From contig NZ_LGUF01000007.1 in the NCBI RefSeq assembly GCF_001274725.1, forward strand, positions 1,929,629 to 1,993,628: a DNA stretch of 64,000 bases, in the 5' to 3' direction. The stretch comes from Sporosarcina globispora. Its GTDB lineage: Bacteria; Bacillota; Bacilli; Bacillales; Cytobacillaceae. Position numbers and translations under genes: made by a program. Below the pieces are notes generated by a model. That model had not been told where the DNA came from. It made no database searches and worked only from the letters and a program-made list of their open reading frames with translations. Position 1 is the stretch's first letter; each line of letters begins with the position of its first letter. Shown piece after piece: positions 45,431 through 53,902 of this stretch.

Positions 45431-46117
45431 TTAGCTGTAATATGTGAACTCTGCTGTGATATGGGTTTCAATGTCTATGGTTCCGGGCTGGATTGGTGTG
45501 CTGACGGCACTCTTAACAAAAGGGGAGGATTGAAAAGAAACAGGCTGCTCTATGCCAAAAGTTCCTTCAGTAACGGATACCGGGGTGCTGATCAATTGTA
45601 CTCTTAGTGAAGCGGCAATTGTTTCTGCCTTTTTGTAAGCATCCATTACTGCCAGACTTAAAGCATGCTGGTACAATTCCGACTGGTTTTCAGCTTCAAA
45701 ATTAATTCCTCTAACAATATTTGCACCGTTGTCCACTGCTGTATCTACAACAAGACCTGTATCTTCTATCTCATTGACAGTAATGCTTAGTATATGCTCA
45801 ACCCTGTACCCGCGAAAAATTTGCTTGCCATCGACAAAATCATACTGCGGAAAAATTGTAAAATCAGAGGTTTGAATCTGCTTATCTGTTATTCCAATAT
45901 CATTAAGAGACTTTTTGATATTTGAAATGGCTGCTGCATTCTGTTCCTGTGCATTCTGAAGCTCTTCGTCTTCTGTTACAACTCCCAGCTTTATGTTAGC
46001 CTGATCAGGCTGTACAGCTAACTTTCCCTCACCTGAAACCCTTAAAATATTTGGTCTGAATCTGGAATGTCTTCCTGTTTGGACAGAATTGCGGACAAAT
46101 GGCTGATAATAATACAT
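45431..46117 (-). CDS. SIMPL (DUF541) domain protein
   Basis: A 228-residue protein with a SIMPL domain: LRVSGEGKLAVQPDQANIKLGVV, the helix NAQEQNAAAISNIKKSLND, GYRVEHILSITVNE, and NGANIVRGINFEAENQ. Some relatives are periplasmic or oxidative-stress proteins; B. subtilis members exist, but the function is unclear. There is no evident signal peptide. ATG 46117 is about 9 bp after GCGGGGA; an ATG at 46126 is too close to that site. Confidence 0.82.
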   Translation of the reverse strand: MYYYQPFVRNSVQTGRHSRFRPNILRVSGEGKLAVQPDQANIKLGVVTEDEELQNAQEQNAAAISNIKKSLNDIGITDKQIQTSDFTIFPQYDFVDGKQIFRGYRVEHILSITVNEIEDTGLVVDTAVDNGANIVRGINFEAENQSELYQHALSLAVMDAYKKAETIAASLRVQLISTPVSVTEGTFGIEQPVSFQSSPFVKSAVSTPIQPGTIDIETHITAEFTYYS

Positions 46118-46190
46118 GAATTTCATTCCCCGCTTTCATTGAGTATCTCTCTAGAATTACGCGGGAGAAAGACAGAAAATGCGTATAATA

Positions 46191-47573
46191 TTAATCCCAG
46201 GTGTAATTCATCAGCCTGGCAATCCTCTTTGGTATATCTGTATTCTCCATCACTCCTGAAAAAGTTTCGCTCCCATTGCCATAAGCAAATAAAGGAATCA
46301 TATTGCCTGTGTGTCCGCCGGTTGAGCTCAGAGATCTTACTTTATTCGTTAAAATTCCTCCATGATATTTTTCAGCAATCAGGCTCCCTATTTCCCATGC
46401 TGCTAAATATTGAGGATAAACTTGGCTGTCTGTGTTTATCAGCTTGCCATTAAATGCATCAATTTCCTGCTCGGTTAAATCAATATTTGCATACTTTTTT
46501 AAAACATCCTTCACGCTTTCTGACCGGTAGGTGCCCCTAATCTCATCTCTTTTGAATTGGCTGACCATATACTGCGGGGTCGCTTTGATTTCTTTTAACT
46601 GCTGTATATTCAGCGGCTCTGATGCTGATATCCCCATGGTTTCATGATCAGCGACAACCAAAACCAGTGTCTTTTTGTCCTTTTTTGCCCATTCAACCGC
46701 ATATTTTACAGCTTCATCAAATTCAATGGTTTCTTTCCATATGCTTGTAATATCGCCTGCGTGAGAAGCATGGTCAATCCTTGCCCCTTCAGCCATAAGA
46801 AAAAACCCCTGTTTTCCTTTTGAGAGTACACTGATCGCTTTCTCAGTCATTTCTTTTAAGCTTGGTTCTTTGCTGTTTTTTAGAGGACGATCCAGTTTAT
46901 AGTTCATATACCCCTTATTGAACAATCCAAGGAGCTTTTCCCCTTTCGAATTCTGCATTTCTACTCTATTTCTTGCATAATCATACCCTTTTAACCTGGC
47001 GTCCTTTATTAAATCGTTCCCGCTTTGCTTTTCCTGGCTGAAATAGGCTCTGCCTCCTCCCATTAACACATCCACCTCATTATTCAGCTGCTGTCGTGCA
47101 ATTTCCTCTTGTCCAGACCATCTGTTTGAAACACTTGCAGTAAAGGCTGCAGGAGTGGCATCCGTAACTGTATTGGTAGATATGACCCCTGCCTTTTTTC
47201 CGTTTTTCTTGAATAGATCAAGGATACTGTCTGCTTCCTTCCCATCAGGAGTGACTCCGATCATCTCATTATTAGTCTTTTTCCCAATTGCAAGTGCAGT
47301 CCCCCCGGCAGCTGAGTCTGTAACAAAATTATTGGCAGATTCGGTGTGCACCAATGCTGTGTGAGGGAGAGATTCCAGGAACAGCCTTCCGTCCTTGCCA
47401 TATTCCAGTTTTCTCGCAATCTCAATCTGGCCTATCCCCATTCCATCGCCAATCATCAGAATGACGTTTTGCGGTCCTTTTGTATTTCCCTGATGAGCAA
47501 TTCCTTCAGCAGGGAAGAAGCCAAGGACGAAAAGATGAAAAATAACCATGACGCATATGCATTTAGCTCTCAT
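46191..47573 (-). CDS. Secreted alkaline phosphatase
   Basis: A 460-residue extracellular phosphomonoesterase. The signal peptide has a hydrophobic core CVMVIFHLFVLGFFPAEGIA. Metal site 1 is in LMIGDGMGIGQ (Asp43), the nucleophile Ser87 in VTDSAAGGTA, further ligands are in EGARIDHASHAGD and VADHETMG, and the last His in TGGHTGNM. It probably scavenges phosphate with the Pst system at the left end. The ATG at 47573 is preferred over GTG 47582. No clear PHO box repeats were identified. Confidence 0.92.
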   Translation of the reverse strand: MRAKCICVMVIFHLFVLGFFPAEGIAHQGNTKGPQNVILMIGDGMGIGQIEIARKLEYGKDGRLFLESLPHTALVHTESANNFVTDSAAGGTALAIGKKTNNEMIGVTPDGKEADSILDLFKKNGKKAGVISTNTVTDATPAAFTASVSNRWSGQEEIARQQLNNEVDVLMGGGRAYFSQEKQSGNDLIKDARLKGYDYARNRVEMQNSKGEKLLGLFNKGYMNYKLDRPLKNSKEPSLKEMTEKAISVLSKGKQGFFLMAEGARIDHASHAGDITSIWKETIEFDEAVKYAVEWAKKDKKTLVLVVADHETMGISASEPLNIQQLKEIKATPQYMVSQFKRDEIRGTYRSESVKDVLKKYANIDLTEQEIDAFNGKLINTDSQVYPQYLAAWEIGSLIAEKYHGGILTNKVRSLSSTGGHTGNMIPLFAYGNGSETFSGVMENTDIPKRIARLMNYTWD

Positions 47574-47682
47574 AAATGACACCAGCCTTTATCTTTGTTC
47601 TTATTGGATTATTTTTTGAAAAAAAGAACTTTTTACTCAGCTAAAAGCTCGTCCTAAATAAATATAAAGCTTTCAAATCTAA

Positions 47683-47711
47683 GTCATATTGTTTTGCCAA
47701 AGGCATACATT
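47683..47711 (+). promoter_or_regulatory. Sigma-E type promoter of spoIIIA
   Basis: GTCATATT at 47683-47690 and CATACATT at 47704-47711, separated by 13 bp, match the mother-cell sigma-E consensus. It is 52 bp before spoIIIAA. Confidence 0.8.
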
Positions 47712-47762
47712 TTAAATAATGAGAAGCTAGTCCGAAATCAGATTATGAATGGAGGAGCAGAC

Positions 47763-48686
47763 ATGGAAACGATTATAGCCTTTTTGCCGAAAAAAATTGC
47801 CGAACAAATACAGAGAATCCCTCCGCAAATCTTAAAGGATCTGGAGGAAATCAGGGTCCGCATTTCCAGGCCCATTGAGCTGACTGCAAGGGGAGTTCCG
47901 CATTATCTCCCTTATATAGTTGAACCCGATGATGCAGTGCATTTGCTGAATAAAATAAGCCACTTCTCCATTTACACACTGGAGGAAGAACTGAAAAGAG
48001 GTTATATCACCATTGAAGGCGGCCATAGGGTAGGACTTGCAGGAAAGGTCATTCTTGAACAAGGGAAGGTTAAGGCGATCAGAGATATTTCCTCTTTTAA
48101 CATTAGAATTGCCAGGGAGAAAATTGGCATTGCCCAAAAAGTGATTCCCAGAATTTATAGGGATGGCTGGCTTCATACCATGATTATTGGCCCGCCGCAG
48201 ACTGGTAAGACCACATTGCTGCGCGACATTGCAAGAATCATCTCATCTGGTGATCCAAAAGGTGAATTTCCTGCCAGCAAGGTCGGGATTGTGGATGAAC
48301 GCTCCGAAATAGCAGGATGTGTGCATGGAATCCCGCAAATGACATTTGGGAATAGAATTGATGTCCTTGATGCCTGTCCCAAAGCTGAAGGCATGATGAT
48401 GTTGATTCGTTCCATGAGCCCCGAGGTTCTGGTTGTCGATGAAATTGGCAGGCATGAAGATGCAGAGGCCATTATGGAGGCTGTAAATGCTGGAATAAAA
48501 CTGATTATGACTACACATGGAAATTCTCTGGAAAAAATTAAGAAGCGCCCCACATTAAAAGCCATACTGGAAATGGGCATTTTCCAGCGATTTATTGAAC
48601 TCAGCAGGAAAGAAGGGCCAGGCAGCATTGTATGCATTAGAAACTCTGATGGTGCGGGTTTCCCGCATGAAGCGGGCGTGATGTAG
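47763..48686 (+). CDS. spoIIIAA: Stage III sporulation ATPase SpoIIIAA
   Basis: A 307-residue secretion-type ATPase of the SpoIIIA-SpoIIQ channel, acting on the mother-cell side during engulfment. Walker A is IIGPPQTGKTT near residue 141, Walker B VLVVDEIGRHEDAEAI, and the region VGIVDERSEIAG is conserved in the family. TGGAGG is 8 bp before the ATG; an upstream in-frame ATG has no site. It is the first gene of the operon. Confidence 0.95.
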   Translation: METIIAFLPKKIAEQIQRIPPQILKDLEEIRVRISRPIELTARGVPHYLPYIVEPDDAVHLLNKISHFSIYTLEEELKRGYITIEGGHRVGLAGKVILEQGKVKAIRDISSFNIRIAREKIGIAQKVIPRIYRDGWLHTMIIGPPQTGKTTLLRDIARIISSGDPKGEFPASKVGIVDERSEIAGCVHGIPQMTFGNRIDVLDACPKAEGMMMLIRSMSPEVLVVDEIGRHEDAEAIMEAVNAGIKLIMTTHGNSLEKIKKRPTLKAILEMGIFQRFIELSRKEGPGSIVCIRNSDGAGFPHEAGVM

Positions 48687-49202
48687 ATGATGAAGGTAAT
48701 TGGAGCTGTTTTGATCATCATTGCTACAACGTGGGGAGGATTTGAAGCGGCGAGGCATCTGACAGAACGGCCTCGCCAGCTTCGTCAGCTAAAATCGGCA
48801 CTGCAGTCACTTGAGGCTGAAATTATGTATGGTCATACACCGCTTCATGAAGCAGCCAGAAGACTTTCTGCCCAGCTTTCCAAACCGTTATCCTGGTTCT
48901 TTGAATCCTTCGCAAAAAGATTGACCGATTCCGAGACAACCGTAAAGGACGCCTGGGAAGAAAGCTTGAAGGAAATATGGAAAATGACGGCTTTTAAACA
49001 AGGGGAAATCGAGATTATGAAGCAATTTGGAGAGACACTTGGAAGGCATGACCGTCTTTCTCAGCAAAAGCAGATCATGCTTACCCTTTCCCACCTGGAA
49101 CGTGAAGAAGCAGACGCACATGACAGGCAAGTGAAATACGAGAGAATGGTCAAAAGTCTTGGATTTTTATCAGGATTGCTCTTAATCATTTTACTAATGT
49201 AG
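48687..49202 (+). CDS. spoIIIAB: Stage III sporulation protein SpoIIIAB
   Basis: A 171-residue protein with N- and C-terminal membrane helices around a helical cytosolic domain (RPRQLRQLKSALQSLEAEIMYGHTPL region). It is GspF-like in structure and probably partners SpoIIIAA. It starts at the ATG immediately after the SpoIIIAA stop. Confidence 0.93.
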   Translation: MMKVIGAVLIIIATTWGGFEAARHLTERPRQLRQLKSALQSLEAEIMYGHTPLHEAARRLSAQLSKPLSWFFESFAKRLTDSETTVKDAWEESLKEIWKMTAFKQGEIEIMKQFGETLGRHDRLSQQKQIMLTLSHLEREEADAHDRQVKYERMVKSLGFLSGLLLIILLM

Positions 49203-49203
49203 G

Positions 49204-49258
49204 AAATGCCGGCAGCTTAGAGCCATGCAATTTGAATTGCCGGACGCTGATCAGAGCT
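49204..49258. repeat. GCCGG repeat A in the spoIIIAB-AC spacer
   Basis: TGCCGGC, then ATGCA, then TGCCGGAC, then GAGCT, in that order over about 55 bp; the same order of blocks occurs at 49888-49935. Inverted GCCGGC/GCCGG parts could form a hairpin. Confidence 0.4.
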
Positions 49259-49272
49259 TAGGGGGAGTAAAG

Positions 49273-49479
49273 ATGGGTTTAGAGGTAGATATCATATTCA
49301 AGATTGCAGGTGTCGGCATTGTAGTAGCCTTTTTGCATACAATTCTCGATCAGGTGGGCAAAAAGGAATACGCACAGTGGGTGACGCTTTTCGGATTTAT
49401 TTATATCTTATTCATGGTTGCTTCCATTGTAGATAACCTGTTCCAAAAAATAAAATCTGTTTTCTTGTTTCAGGGATAA
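49273..49479 (+). CDS. spoIIIAC: Stage III sporulation protein SpoIIIAC
   Basis: A 68-residue protein with two membrane helices (IIFKIAGVGIVVAFLHTIL and WVTLFGFIYILFMVASIVDNLF). It is a small membrane component of the SpoIIIA channel. The ATG at 49273 follows GGGGGAG; the longer reading from 49225 is not supported. Confidence 0.93.
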   Translation: MGLEVDIIFKIAGVGIVVAFLHTILDQVGKKEYAQWVTLFGFIYILFMVASIVDNLFQKIKSVFLFQG

Positions 49480-49494
49480 AAGGGGGGCTCAGCC

Positions 49495-49884
49495 ATTGAA
49501 ATTCTCCAGATAGTCGGATTTTCACTTGTTGCAACTTTTCTGGCGCTGATTGTAAAGGAGCAAAAACCCAACTTTGCTTTTTTGCTGATTGTTTTTGCCG
49601 GCTGTGCCATCTTTCTTTTTCTGATCGACCAAATTTATGCCATTATCCATATGATTGAAAAGATTGCCGTCAATGCAAAGGTAAACATCGTCTATGTTGA
49701 AACCATTTTAAAAATAATCGGGATAGCCTATATTGCTGAATTTGCTGCCCAAATTACGAAAGATGCAGGCCAGGGGGCCATTGCAGCCAAAATTGAGATG
49801 GGCGGAAAGATTCTCATCCTTGCCATGGCTATCCCGATCCTTACAGTATTAATTGAAACAATCATTCGGATGATTCCGAGCTAA
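49495..49884 (+). CDS. spoIIIAD: Stage III sporulation protein SpoIIIAD, apparent ATT start
   Basis: A 129-residue membrane protein (EILQIVGFSLVATFLALIV, then the conserved KEQKP, then VFAGCAIFLFLIDQIYAI). The first canonical start would be an internal TTG near 49582, which would remove the first membrane helix and KEQKP. An ATT at 49495 lies 7 bp after GGGGGG and gives a start equivalent to homologues; an in-frame TAA lies just upstream at 49477. A TTG at 49496 is in the wrong frame and stops after five codons. Confidence 0.85.
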   Translation: MEILQIVGFSLVATFLALIVKEQKPNFAFLLIVFAGCAIFLFLIDQIYAIIHMIEKIAVNAKVNIVYVETILKIIGIAYIAEFAAQITKDAGQGAIAAKIEMGGKILILAMAIPILTVLIETIIRMIPS

Positions 49885-49887
49885 ATT

Positions 49888-49949
49888 GTGCCGGCCTGCT
49901 GAATAATCATGCAGTCTGCCGGACTGGACGAGCTCAAGTTGCCGGCGTT
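49888..49949. repeat. GCCGG repeat B in the spoIIIAD-AE spacer
   Basis: TGCCGGC, ATGCA, CTGCCGGAC and GAGCT in the same order as repeat A, plus a further TTGCCGGCG at the end. Confidence 0.4.
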
Positions 49950-49978
49950 TAATAGGGTCTTTTAAAAGAGGTGAAAAA

Positions 49979-51178
49979 ATGAAGCAAAGGATGCAGAAAA
50001 TTTTCTTGTTCAGCTTATTTCTATTCTTTTTCCTGGCACCAATTGTACAAGCCTCACCTAAGACCGGCGAAGCGGAGGAGACGATATCCCCCCAGGATTT
50101 AGTAGAATCTCAGGTGGAGAAGTTAGATCTCAATGAATTAAAAGGCTTTTGGGAAGAGATCACAACTGAGTATGGAGGCTTTTTGCCGGAAAGCCAAAAG
50201 GGGAGCCTCTATGAATTCATTAAGGGAGAAAAGGAATTCTCATTAAAAGAGTGGGCCACCGGCGCAATGAAGTTCGTGTTCCATGAATTTATTGTAAATG
50301 GAAAACTGCTGGGAACCCTGATTTTACTGACGGTATTCAGCATGTTCCTGCAGTCCCTGCAGAATTCATTTGAAAAAAGCACTGTCAGTAAAGCGGCGTA
50401 TGCCATTGTGTTTATGGTTTTAATTATTATTGCGCTGAATAGCTTTCATGTCGCGATCACTTACACACAGGAAACCATTTCAACCATGGTGTCATTCATA
50501 ATGGCCCTCATACCGCTGCTGCTTGCACTGATTGCTTCCTCTGGAGGTGTGGTATCCGCTGCTTTTTTCCATCCGGTAATTTTGTTTTTAATGAATGTCA
50601 GCGGCTTATTTATCCAGTATGTCATTCTTCCGCTCTTATTTTTATCTGCTCTGTTGAGCATCGTCAGCACATTGTCAGAGCATTACAAGGTAACTCAGCT
50701 TGCAAATCTGCTTCGGAATTGGAGCATAGGGCTTCTCGGAATGTTCCTGACAGTCTTTTTAGGAGTCATATCAGTTCAGGGAGCATCAGCGGCAGTTACC
50801 GATGGAATTACCATACGTACAGCAAAATTTATTACAGGGAATTTCATTCCTGTCATTGGAAGAATGTTTACGGACGCTACAGATACAGTAATAAGCGCCT
50901 CGGTGCTGTTAAAAAATACTGTTGGGATAGCAGGGGTTGCCATTCTCCTGATTATCGCAGCTTTTCCTGCAATCAAAATACTAATGATTGCGTTTATATA
51001 TAAATTCGCGGCAGCCATTTTGCAGCCGTTGGGGGGAGGGCCGATTATATCCTGCCTGGATGTAATCAGCAAAAGCATCATTTACGTTTTTGCGGCACTG
51101 GCCATTGTCTCTCTTATGTTTTTCCTTAGTATTACGGTTATTATTGCAGCCGGTAATTTGACCATGATGGTCAGGTAG
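49979..51178 (+). CDS. spoIIIAE: Stage III sporulation protein SpoIIIAE
   Basis: A 399-residue polytopic membrane protein with a cleavable signal (KIFLFSLFLFFFLAPIVQAS) and about seven further membrane helices. Conserved motifs are SVQGASAAVTDGITIRTAKF and LQPLGGGPI. It is probably the main membrane conduit of the SpoIIIA complex. AAAGAGGTG precedes the ATG. Confidence 0.95.
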   Translation: MKQRMQKIFLFSLFLFFFLAPIVQASPKTGEAEETISPQDLVESQVEKLDLNELKGFWEEITTEYGGFLPESQKGSLYEFIKGEKEFSLKEWATGAMKFVFHEFIVNGKLLGTLILLTVFSMFLQSLQNSFEKSTVSKAAYAIVFMVLIIIALNSFHVAITYTQETISTMVSFIMALIPLLLALIASSGGVVSAAFFHPVILFLMNVSGLFIQYVILPLLFLSALLSIVSTLSEHYKVTQLANLLRNWSIGLLGMFLTVFLGVISVQGASAAVTDGITIRTAKFITGNFIPVIGRMFTDATDTVISASVLLKNTVGIAGVAILLIIAAFPAIKILMIAFIYKFAAAILQPLGGGPIISCLDVISKSIIYVFAALAIVSLMFFLSITVIIAAGNLTMMVR

Positions 51179-51189
51179 GGGGGGATGAA

Positions 51190-51822
51190 GTGGATTTCAT
51201 AAAAGAATGGGTAACTAACATCATATTATTTGTTCTGCTGGCCACTGTCATAGATATGCTTCTTCCCAGTTCTAAGCTTCAGAAATACACAAAAATGGTG
51301 ACGGGGCTGCTGCTGATCGCGATTATTCTTACGCCGATTTTAAGAATTATATCAAGTGATTTTGAGGAAGCTCTTGTTTCAGTGCCTGTTTTTGAGGCAT
51401 CAGGAGAAAAAAATATGGAAAATTTAATAGAAATGAAGAAAAAAGAAATACAAGCCTCAAGTGATGCATATATTTTAGAACAAATGGCTGTCCAAATGGA
51501 ACAGGACGCAGAAGAGGAGTTGATGGAACAGTACGGTCTGGAAATTGCCAACATTGATATTTTAGTAGATGAAAGCAGTGATCAAGCCTTCCCGGATAAC
51601 CTGCAAAAGGTCATGATCCAACTTAGAGCAGAAAATGCAGAATCTGAAGCTGTAGAAGTGATTAAAACAGTGGAAATCAATACCGGGAAACCTCTTCCAT
51701 CCAGCGGGCCCGCTCATGAAGACGCAAAAGGAATCGCTTCTTTTCTCGCACAAAAATGGAATGTAGACGCAAACTCAATCGAAGTTCTGGCAGAAGGGGG
51801 GAATATGGATAGAGATGGATAA
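51190..51822 (+). CDS. spoIIIAF: Stage III sporulation protein SpoIIIAF
   Basis: A 210-residue protein with two N-terminal membrane helices (NIILFVLLATVIDMLLPSS and MVTGLLLIAIILTPILRII) and a C-terminal ring-building-motif domain (ANIDILVDESSD, KVMIQLRAE). It starts at GTG 51190 after GGGGGGG and overlaps spoIIIAG by 8 bp. Confidence 0.93.
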   Translation: MDFIKEWVTNIILFVLLATVIDMLLPSSKLQKYTKMVTGLLLIAIILTPILRIISSDFEEALVSVPVFEASGEKNMENLIEMKKKEIQASSDAYILEQMAVQMEQDAEEELMEQYGLEIANIDILVDESSDQAFPDNLQKVMIQLRAENAESEAVEVIKTVEINTGKPLPSSGPAHEDAKGIASFLAQKWNVDANSIEVLAEGGNMDRDG

Positions 51823-52483
51823 TGAAAAAGGACCTTTCACATGGATAAAGAAGATGATTTCCAAAGATGGGCAGCCTGATAAGAAACCTAAGAAATTCCA
51901 TTATTTGCTTCTTGTGCTCCTTTTTGGAGCAGCGATCATGCTGATTAGCAATACGCTGTTTCAAGAGGACAGCACCACCGAGGATTTGTCCGTTTTTAAA
52001 AATGGAGAAGAAGTGAAGCAGGAGGAAGAGGTTCCGGTATTCGGCCAGCAGAAGTCTGGAGGAAATGACGCAATCTCCAATTATGAAAAGGCATATGAAG
52101 CTCAAATTAAAGAGGCCCTTGATGCAATCGTAGGGGTAGAAGATGCCACAGTTGTGGTCAATGTGGATGCCACAGAGAAGAAAGTCCTTGAGAAAAACAA
52201 AACAACCCAAACACAGAAAACCGATGAAACAGATCGGGAAGGCGGCAAAAGGAAGGTTGAGGATCAGTCACAGGAAGAACAGCTTGTGATTGTCCGAAAT
52301 GGAGAAAAAGAGGTTCCGATTGTCATAGAAACCAAGAAACCTGAAATAAGGGGAGTGCTGGTAGTGGCAAAAGGGGCTGAAAATATACAAGTAAAAAAAT
52401 GGATTATAGAGGCAGTAACAAGAGCACTTGATGTTCCAAGTCATAGAGTATCCGTAATGCCTAAAAAAACCAAGGGGGAATAA
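51815..52483 (+). CDS. spoIIIAG: Stage III sporulation protein SpoIIIAG
   Basis: A 222-residue protein with one membrane helix (YLLLVLLFGAAIMLISN) and an intermembrane ring-building domain, with AYEAQIKEALDAIVGVEDATVVV split there and IRGVLVVAKGAENIQVK. Homologues form a large 30-fold ring in the intermembrane space. Coupled to spoIIIAF. Confidence 0.95.
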   Translation: MDNEKGPFTWIKKMISKDGQPDKKPKKFHYLLLVLLFGAAIMLISNTLFQEDSTTEDLSVFKNGEEVKQEEEVPVFGQQKSGGNDAISNYEKAYEAQIKEALDAIVGVEDATVVVNVDATEKKVLEKNKTTQTQKTDETDREGGKRKVEDQSQEEQLVIVRNGEKEVPIVIETKKPEIRGVLVVAKGAENIQVKKWIIEAVTRALDVPSHRVSVMPKKTKGE

Positions 52484-52486
52484 TAG

Positions 52487-53026
52487 ATGCTTTTAAAGAA
52501 ACAAACGGTCTGGCTATTAACAATGCTAAGTTTGGTGGTTGTATTATCTGTGTATTATGTCACGTCACCGGAGCAGAAAGGCAGTGACCTTGCTGCAATG
52601 GAAGAGAAGGCAGAGGGCGAAATGGAATCAGTTGAAAGTGAAGATGGCAAAGCTATCATTACAAACACTGCGAGTGATGAAATGTTTGAAACCCTGCGCC
52701 TTCAGCTTGACGATGAGCGCAGCCGCATGAAGGAAGACCTAACTGCAGTTCTGGGGCAAACAGATCTTCCCGCTGAAGAAAGAATGAAAGCAAAAGATCA
52801 AATTGATGAATTAAATGAAATCGCTCAAAAAGAGGCTATGCTTGAAACATTAATCAGAGCCATGGATTATGAAGATGTACTTGTACGTGCTGATGGAAAG
52901 AAGGTTCAAATTACAGTTAAGGCAAAAGACCACTCTCCATCTGCTGCAAACAATATCATTCAGGAAGTAAGAAACGAAATTGGGCAGCTTGAGGCAGTAG
53001 CCGTTGAATTCCAGGTTGAAAAGTAA
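52487..53026 (+). CDS. spoIIIAH: Stage III sporulation protein SpoIIIAH
   Basis: A 179-residue protein with a membrane helix (TVWLLTMLSLVVVLSVYYV), an acidic linker and a C-terminal YscJ/RBM-like domain (LIRAMDYEDVLVRADGKKVQITV split there). It binds forespore SpoIIQ to bridge the two membranes. It is the last gene of the operon, and a terminator follows. Confidence 0.95.
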   Translation: MLLKKQTVWLLTMLSLVVVLSVYYVTSPEQKGSDLAAMEEKAEGEMESVESEDGKAIITNTASDEMFETLRLQLDDERSRMKEDLTAVLGQTDLPAEERMKAKDQIDELNEIAQKEAMLETLIRAMDYEDVLVRADGKKVQITVKAKDHSPSAANNIIQEVRNEIGQLEAVAVEFQVEK

Positions 53027-53033
53027 AACTTTA

Positions 53034-53070
53034 AAGGGAGTCCGCAATTATTTTTTGCGGGCTCCCTTCT
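53034..53070 (+). terminator. Terminator of the spoIIIA operon
   Basis: Stem AAAGGGAGTCCGCAA / TTGCGGGCTCCCTT with one GU pair and a T-rich loop and tail. Confidence 0.85.
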
Positions 53071-53223
53071 TATTGAGTGTACATACTATTAAAGTCCTAT
53101 TTACAGAGAATATCTTACTGAATCTCGTGTAAATCACCTGAAACATTTCACAAAAATTTAGATAAATATTAAAATGAAATTATGGATGGTTAGAGAAATT
53201 ATTATCCAGTACGTAATAGGATG

Positions 53224-53253
53224 TTGAAGTTTTATAAGGTATTATCGTATGAT
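53224..53253 (+). promoter_or_regulatory. Candidate accB promoter
   Basis: TTGAAG at 53224-53229, an 18-bp spacer, and TATGAT at 53248-53253. The start site would be near 53260, leaving a leader of about 120 bp. Confidence 0.6.
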
Positions 53254-53254
53254 A

Positions 53255-53271
53255 TTAGTATCTAGTCATAA
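53255..53271 (+). promoter_or_regulatory. Candidate FapR operator over the accB start site
   Basis: TTAGTATCTAGTCATAA closely resembles FapR sites of Bacillus lipid genes (TTAGTACCTAGTCTTAA type). It sits right after the -10, where a repressor would block initiation. Malonyl-CoA would then relieve it. Confidence 0.55.
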
Positions 53272-53381
53272 TTAAATCATGCATAACAATCCTGCCGTCT
53301 TTTTCTATTCTTCCACAGCAGAAGTATATGTATGGGGTATTGAAGGGATTGTCATGCAGTGATTAAACAAGGGGTGCCAAA

Positions 53382-53888
53382 ATGTTAAAAGTACAAGAAA
53401 TCCGTGAACTGATTAAATTGGTTGATCAGTCAAATATTGATGAATTTGAATATGAGCATGAAGGTTCAAAAATTAAAATGAAGAAAAAAGGCAATGAAGC
53501 AGCCGTTGTGCAGCAAGTTCAGCCGGCAGCTGTTCAAGCGTTAGCTCCTGCTCCACAGCCAGTCCAGCCAGCAGCTGTAAAGGTGGAAGAGCCTCAAACA
53601 GAAGCGCCAGCCCAGGCACCGGCACTACAGGCTGAAACGGCGGAAGATTTACATAAGATTGTCTCACCGATGGTAGGGACCTTTTATCAATCATCTTCAC
53701 CTGATGCCGATGTATATGTAAAAGCCGGCTCTAAGGTTTCGAACGATTCCATTGTCTGCATTGTAGAAGCAATGAAATTATTCAATGAGATTGAAGCAGA
53801 AGTTAATGGTGAAATTGTAGAAGTGCTTGTAAAGGATGGCCAGTTAGTAGAATATGGTCAGCCACTATTTCTAGTAAAGCCTGAATAA
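53382..53888 (+). CDS. accB: Biotin carboxyl carrier protein of acetyl-CoA carboxylase
   Basis: A 168-residue carrier. An N-terminal helical domain is followed by an Ala/Pro/Gln-rich linker (about residues 48-90) and the biotinyl domain, with the biotinylated Lys132 in EAMKLFNE. It passes CO2 between AccC and AccDA. A GGGGTG site precedes the ATG. accC follows 14 bp later. Confidence 0.96.
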   Translation: MLKVQEIRELIKLVDQSNIDEFEYEHEGSKIKMKKKGNEAAVVQQVQPAAVQALAPAPQPVQPAAVKVEEPQTEAPAQAPALQAETAEDLHKIVSPMVGTFYQSSSPDADVYVKAGSKVSNDSIVCIVEAMKLFNEIEAEVNGEIVEVLVKDGQLVEYGQPLFLVKPE

Positions 53889-53902
53889 GGAGCGGTTACA
53901 GA

